From Fidelibacterota bacterium (GTDB lineage Bacteria; Fidelibacterota; Marinisomatia; SCGC-AAA003-L08; D37C17), in NCBI GenBank assembly GCA_012964845.1, contig DTTG01000023.1, positions 1 through 14,309 of the forward strand: a DNA stretch of 14,309 nucleotides. The letters are read 5' to 3'. The notes below the pieces were generated by a model. The model was not told where the DNA came from, searched no databases, and saw only the letters and a program-made list of their open reading frames with translations. Position 1 is the stretch's first letter. Each line of letters opens with the position of its first letter. The translations under genes were made by a program, and so were the position numbers. Positions 11,596 through 14,309 of the stretch are shown here, one piece after another.

Positions 11596-14255
11596 GCAAC
11601 AAAATGAAAATTATACAATTTAGAAAACTTTCCGGACCCAATTATTGGAGCCTGCGCCCCTGTATTCAGATGCTGCTGGATATTGGTGAATTGGAAGAAT
11701 TACCCACCAATAAAATTGACGGATTTTATGATCGGTTTACAGAAGCATTGCCTAGCATACATGATCATAGATGCAGTATAGGTAAAGCCGGCGGATTTTT
11801 CCAGCGCGTGGAAGAAGGTACCTGGATGGGGCATGTGGTGGAACATGTTGCCTTAGAGCTCCAAACTCTGGCTGGCATGGATACCGGTTTTGGACGCACA
11901 CGAGAAACTGGCGATAAGGGTATTTACCATGTGGTGTTTTCCTATATAGTATCGGAAGTGGGTAAACGGGCGGGAGAACTCTCTGTTGATCTCTGTGAAA
12001 AACTTATCCGTGGGGATAAATATGATTTAGATGCTATTGTATTGGAATTAAAAGAATTGCGTGAACGCTATAAAATGGGACCCAGTACTGCCTCAATTGT
12101 GGAAGAAGCAGTTTCCAGGGGGATTCCATTCACTCGGTTAAATCGCAGTTCATTGGTACAATTGGGTTATGGAACCAATCAAAAGAGAATTCGTGCCACC
12201 ATTACGGGCGAAACTTCCAACCTGGCTGTGGACTTTGCCGGTGATAAATGGGAAACCAAAGAATTGTTGGAAAAACATGGTATTCCCGTTCCAAAAGGAA
12301 TGGAAACACGTAATTTTGAATCTGCCTTTGATTCTGCAAAACGCTGGGGCTATCCCTTAGTTGTAAAACCATCTGATGGAAATCATGGCAGAGGTATTAC
12401 TGTGGGAGTGGATAATGATGACCTCTTTAAAGATGCCTGGGATGCTGCCAAGGCACAGTCTAAAAATGGCTATGTCATTATTGAAGCCATGCTCTCTGGT
12501 CACGATTTCCGGTTATTGGTCATTAATGGAAAATTAGTGGCAGCGGCCAAACGAATTCCTGCGCATGTTACCGGAGATGGGAAAAAATCAATTCAACAAC
12601 TTATTGATGAAGAAAATGAGAATCCATTGCGTGGCTATGGTCACGAGAATGTCCTCACCGAAATTGAGGTGGATCATCAAACCAAACGATTGATTTCAGA
12701 TGCAGGCTATACACTGAAAACTAAATTAGCCAAAGACGAATTATTATATTTAAAAACCACTGCCAACCTTTCCACCGGCGGTACTGCCATAGATGTGCTG
12801 GATTCTGTGCATCCTGCAAATGTGCATATTGCTGAACGGTCCATTCAAATTGTTGGTCTCGATATCGGTGGTGTGGATATTGTGGCGCCGGATATTACCT
12901 CCCCTATTTCCGAAAATGGCGGTGGAATTGTAGAACTTAATGCCGCACCGGGATTTCGAATGCACCTGCAGCCCACCAAAGGTTTGGCTCGGAATGTTGC
13001 AGAACCTGTCATAGATATGCTTTATCCTCCTGGTTCAAGCTGTACCATTCCTATTATCGCTATAACCGGTACCAATGGAAAAACCACCACTACCCGGCTC
13101 ATGAATCATATCATGAAATTTGTAGGTCATACGGTGGGTATGTGTACTACTGAAGGTGTCTATATTAAAAATCGATTAGTGTATGAAGGCGATATGACCG
13201 GACCTACCTCTCACAAAATGGTTCTCACTGACCCCACAGTTGATTTGGCAGTATTGGAATGTGCCCGAGGCGGACTTTTACGGGCGGGACTTGGTTTCCG
13301 AAATTGTGATGTAGGAATTGTTACCAATGTTTCCGCAGACCATTTGGGTTTAAATTACATTGATGATTTAGAAAAGATGGCTCGGGTAAAAGGTATCATT
13401 CCAGAAGTGGTAAAACCGGATGGATATGCTATTTTGAATGCGGATGATCCTCGAGTTGCAGATATGGCAAATAATACAAAGGGCAACGTTATTTTCTTTA
13501 GCTTGGAAGGAAAATCGAATTCTATAGTAAAAGAACATTTGAAGTCTGGTGGAACTGCCGTGATTTATGAAGATGGTTCATTTTGTATCATGAAAGGAAA
13601 ATGGAAATATCCACTGGTGGATGCAAAAGATGTTCCCATCACCTTTGATGGAAAAGCCAAATTCAATGTTGCCAATGTTATGGCAGCAATTGGGGCCGCT
13701 ATTGGAATGGGTGTGAAAAATGAAAATATTGTTGCGGCACTTACCACCTTCTTCCCATCTTTTGCCCAAACTCCAGGACGACTGACCATGATGGATATGG
13801 GTGAATTTAAGGTTTTCACAGATTTTGCACACAATGTTGCCAGCTATGAAGGATTGGGCGAGTTTGTGAAATCAATGAATGCGAAAAAATCTATTGCCAC
13901 TTTATGTATGCCTGGTGACCGTCAAATTGAAGACTTTGAAGCGGTGGCTAAACTGGCAGCAGAAACTTATGATGAAGTGGTACTCTTTGAAGGATATCAA
14001 CGGGGTAAACCAGATGGATATATTTCATCCACTCTGGAAAAATATCTCATCAAACACGGCATGGATTCATCCAATATCGACATCATTTTTGATGAGCATA
14101 AAGCCGTTCAGCATGTATTGGATAATGCCAACGAGGGAGATTTAATCGTTCTCTCTAATTATGATATCAATGGCATTCAAAAACGAATCGCAGACCATAA
14201 AGAAATGTTGGACAAAAAAGCCACCTTGGAAAGTGCAAAACGGGAAATGGCCTAA
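11592..14255 (+). CDS. cphA: Cyanophycin synthetase (CphA1 type)
   Basis: Builds cyanophycin by ATP-dependent addition of Asp to the backbone and Arg to its side chains. The 887-residue protein has all three domains at normal length. The N domain (about 1-160) carries HVVEH at 81-85, an HxxEH zinc-hydrolase-type motif as described for self-priming CphA1. The ATP-grasp G domain (about 165-480) has YGTNQKRIRATITGETSNL.., VVKPSDGNHGRGI (257-269) and VELNAAPGFRMHLQP (447-461). The Mur-ligase-like M domain (about 487-887) has P-loop TGTNGKTTTT (492-501), LECARGGLLRAGLGF (555-569), TNVSADHLGL (578-587) and DFAHNVASYEGL (744-755). The stop is inside the window with 54 non-coding bases after it, without a recognisable terminator. 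A CphA2-type enzyme is unlikely because both active domains look complete. Confidence 0.97.
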   Translation: MSNKMKIIQFRKLSGPNYWSLRPCIQMLLDIGELEELPTNKIDGFYDRFTEALPSIHDHRCSIGKAGGFFQRVEEGTWMGHVVEHVALELQTLAGMDTGFGRTRETGDKGIYHVVFSYIVSEVGKRAGELSVDLCEKLIRGDKYDLDAIVLELKELRERYKMGPSTASIVEEAVSRGIPFTRLNRSSLVQLGYGTNQKRIRATITGETSNLAVDFAGDKWETKELLEKHGIPVPKGMETRNFESAFDSAKRWGYPLVVKPSDGNHGRGITVGVDNDDLFKDAWDAAKAQSKNGYVIIEAMLSGHDFRLLVINGKLVAAAKRIPAHVTGDGKKSIQQLIDEENENPLRGYGHENVLTEIEVDHQTKRLISDAGYTLKTKLAKDELLYLKTTANLSTGGTAIDVLDSVHPANVHIAERSIQIVGLDIGGVDIVAPDITSPISENGGGIVELNAAPGFRMHLQPTKGLARNVAEPVIDMLYPPGSSCTIPIIAITGTNGKTTTTRLMNHIMKFVGHTVGMCTTEGVYIKNRLVYEGDMTGPTSHKMVLTDPTVDLAVLECARGGLLRAGLGFRNCDVGIVTNVSADHLGLNYIDDLEKMARVKGIIPEVVKPDGYAILNADDPRVADMANNTKGNVIFFSLEGKSNSIVKEHLKSGGTAVIYEDGSFCIMKGKWKYPLVDAKDVPITFDGKAKFNVANVMAAIGAAIGMGVKNENIVAALTTFFPSFAQTPGRLTMMDMGEFKVFTDFAHNVASYEGLGEFVKSMNAKKSIATLCMPGDRQIEDFEAVAKLAAETYDEVVLFEGYQRGKPDGYISSTLEKYLIKHGMDSSNIDIIFDEHKAVQHVLDNANEGDLIVLSNYDINGIQKRIADHKEMLDKKATLESAKREMA

Positions 14256-14309
14256 AGCCAATAATAACGGTTCATTGAAGGTTGGAATTGGATTATAATT
14301 TCTAATTTC

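Noticed and set aside
13565..13834. Minus-strand open frames opposite cphA
   Set aside because: They are shadows of the well-supported Mur-ligase domain of cphA and have no ribosome binding site or recognisable motif.

Overview
The window looks like chromosomal DNA of an AT-rich, Gram-negative-type bacterium. The best guess is the Fibrobacteres-Chlorobi-Bacteroidetes (FCB) superphylum or a neighbour such as Marinimicrobia. This is inference from gene content: a PilM-like/DUF3822-like gene beside rsmD and coaD, several genes with no clear Shine-Dalgarno sequence, and a secreted protein resembling those I recall from Marinimicrobia. No 16S gene or other decisive marker is present.

Layout. Positions 1-104 hold the start of a leftward gene for an exported protein that runs off the edge. 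Positions 105-349 are non-coding and carry related inverted and direct repeats. From 350 to 10511 everything is on the minus strand and is read from right to left: grpE, dnaJ, a comEA-like gene, a single-pass membrane protein with a pilin-like profile, a PilM-like protein, a PilN-like membrane protein, rsmD, coaD, pta, an FmdB-type zinc ribbon gene and icd. These eleven genes are spaced by no more than 15 bases or overlap by 1-14 bases, so they read as one long translationally coupled transcription unit. A 172-base gap containing two repeat-like segments follows, then obgE and dprA, which overlap by 26 bases. On the right, divergent from grpE across a 244-base promoter region, is a plus-strand operon: cphB (cyanophycinase) and cphA (cyanophycin synthetase), overlapping as ATGA.

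How the genes work together. grpE-dnaJ supplies the DnaK cochaperones. rsmD, coaD, pta and icd serve ribosome modification, coenzyme A synthesis, acetyl-CoA/acetyl-phosphate exchange and the TCA cycle; obgE is a ribosome-assembly GTPase. ComEA (DNA uptake) and DprA (RecA loading on incoming DNA) point to natural transformation. The three poorly known genes beside comEA look like a reduced PilM/PilN-type inner-membrane platform and are the best candidate for an undescribed system here. cphA-cphB makes and degrades cyanophycin, an arginine/aspartate nitrogen reserve polymer. The synthetase keeps an HxxEH motif in its N-terminal domain, suggesting that it makes its own primers.

No RNA genes, CRISPR arrays, insertion sequences or convincing intrinsic terminators were seen.
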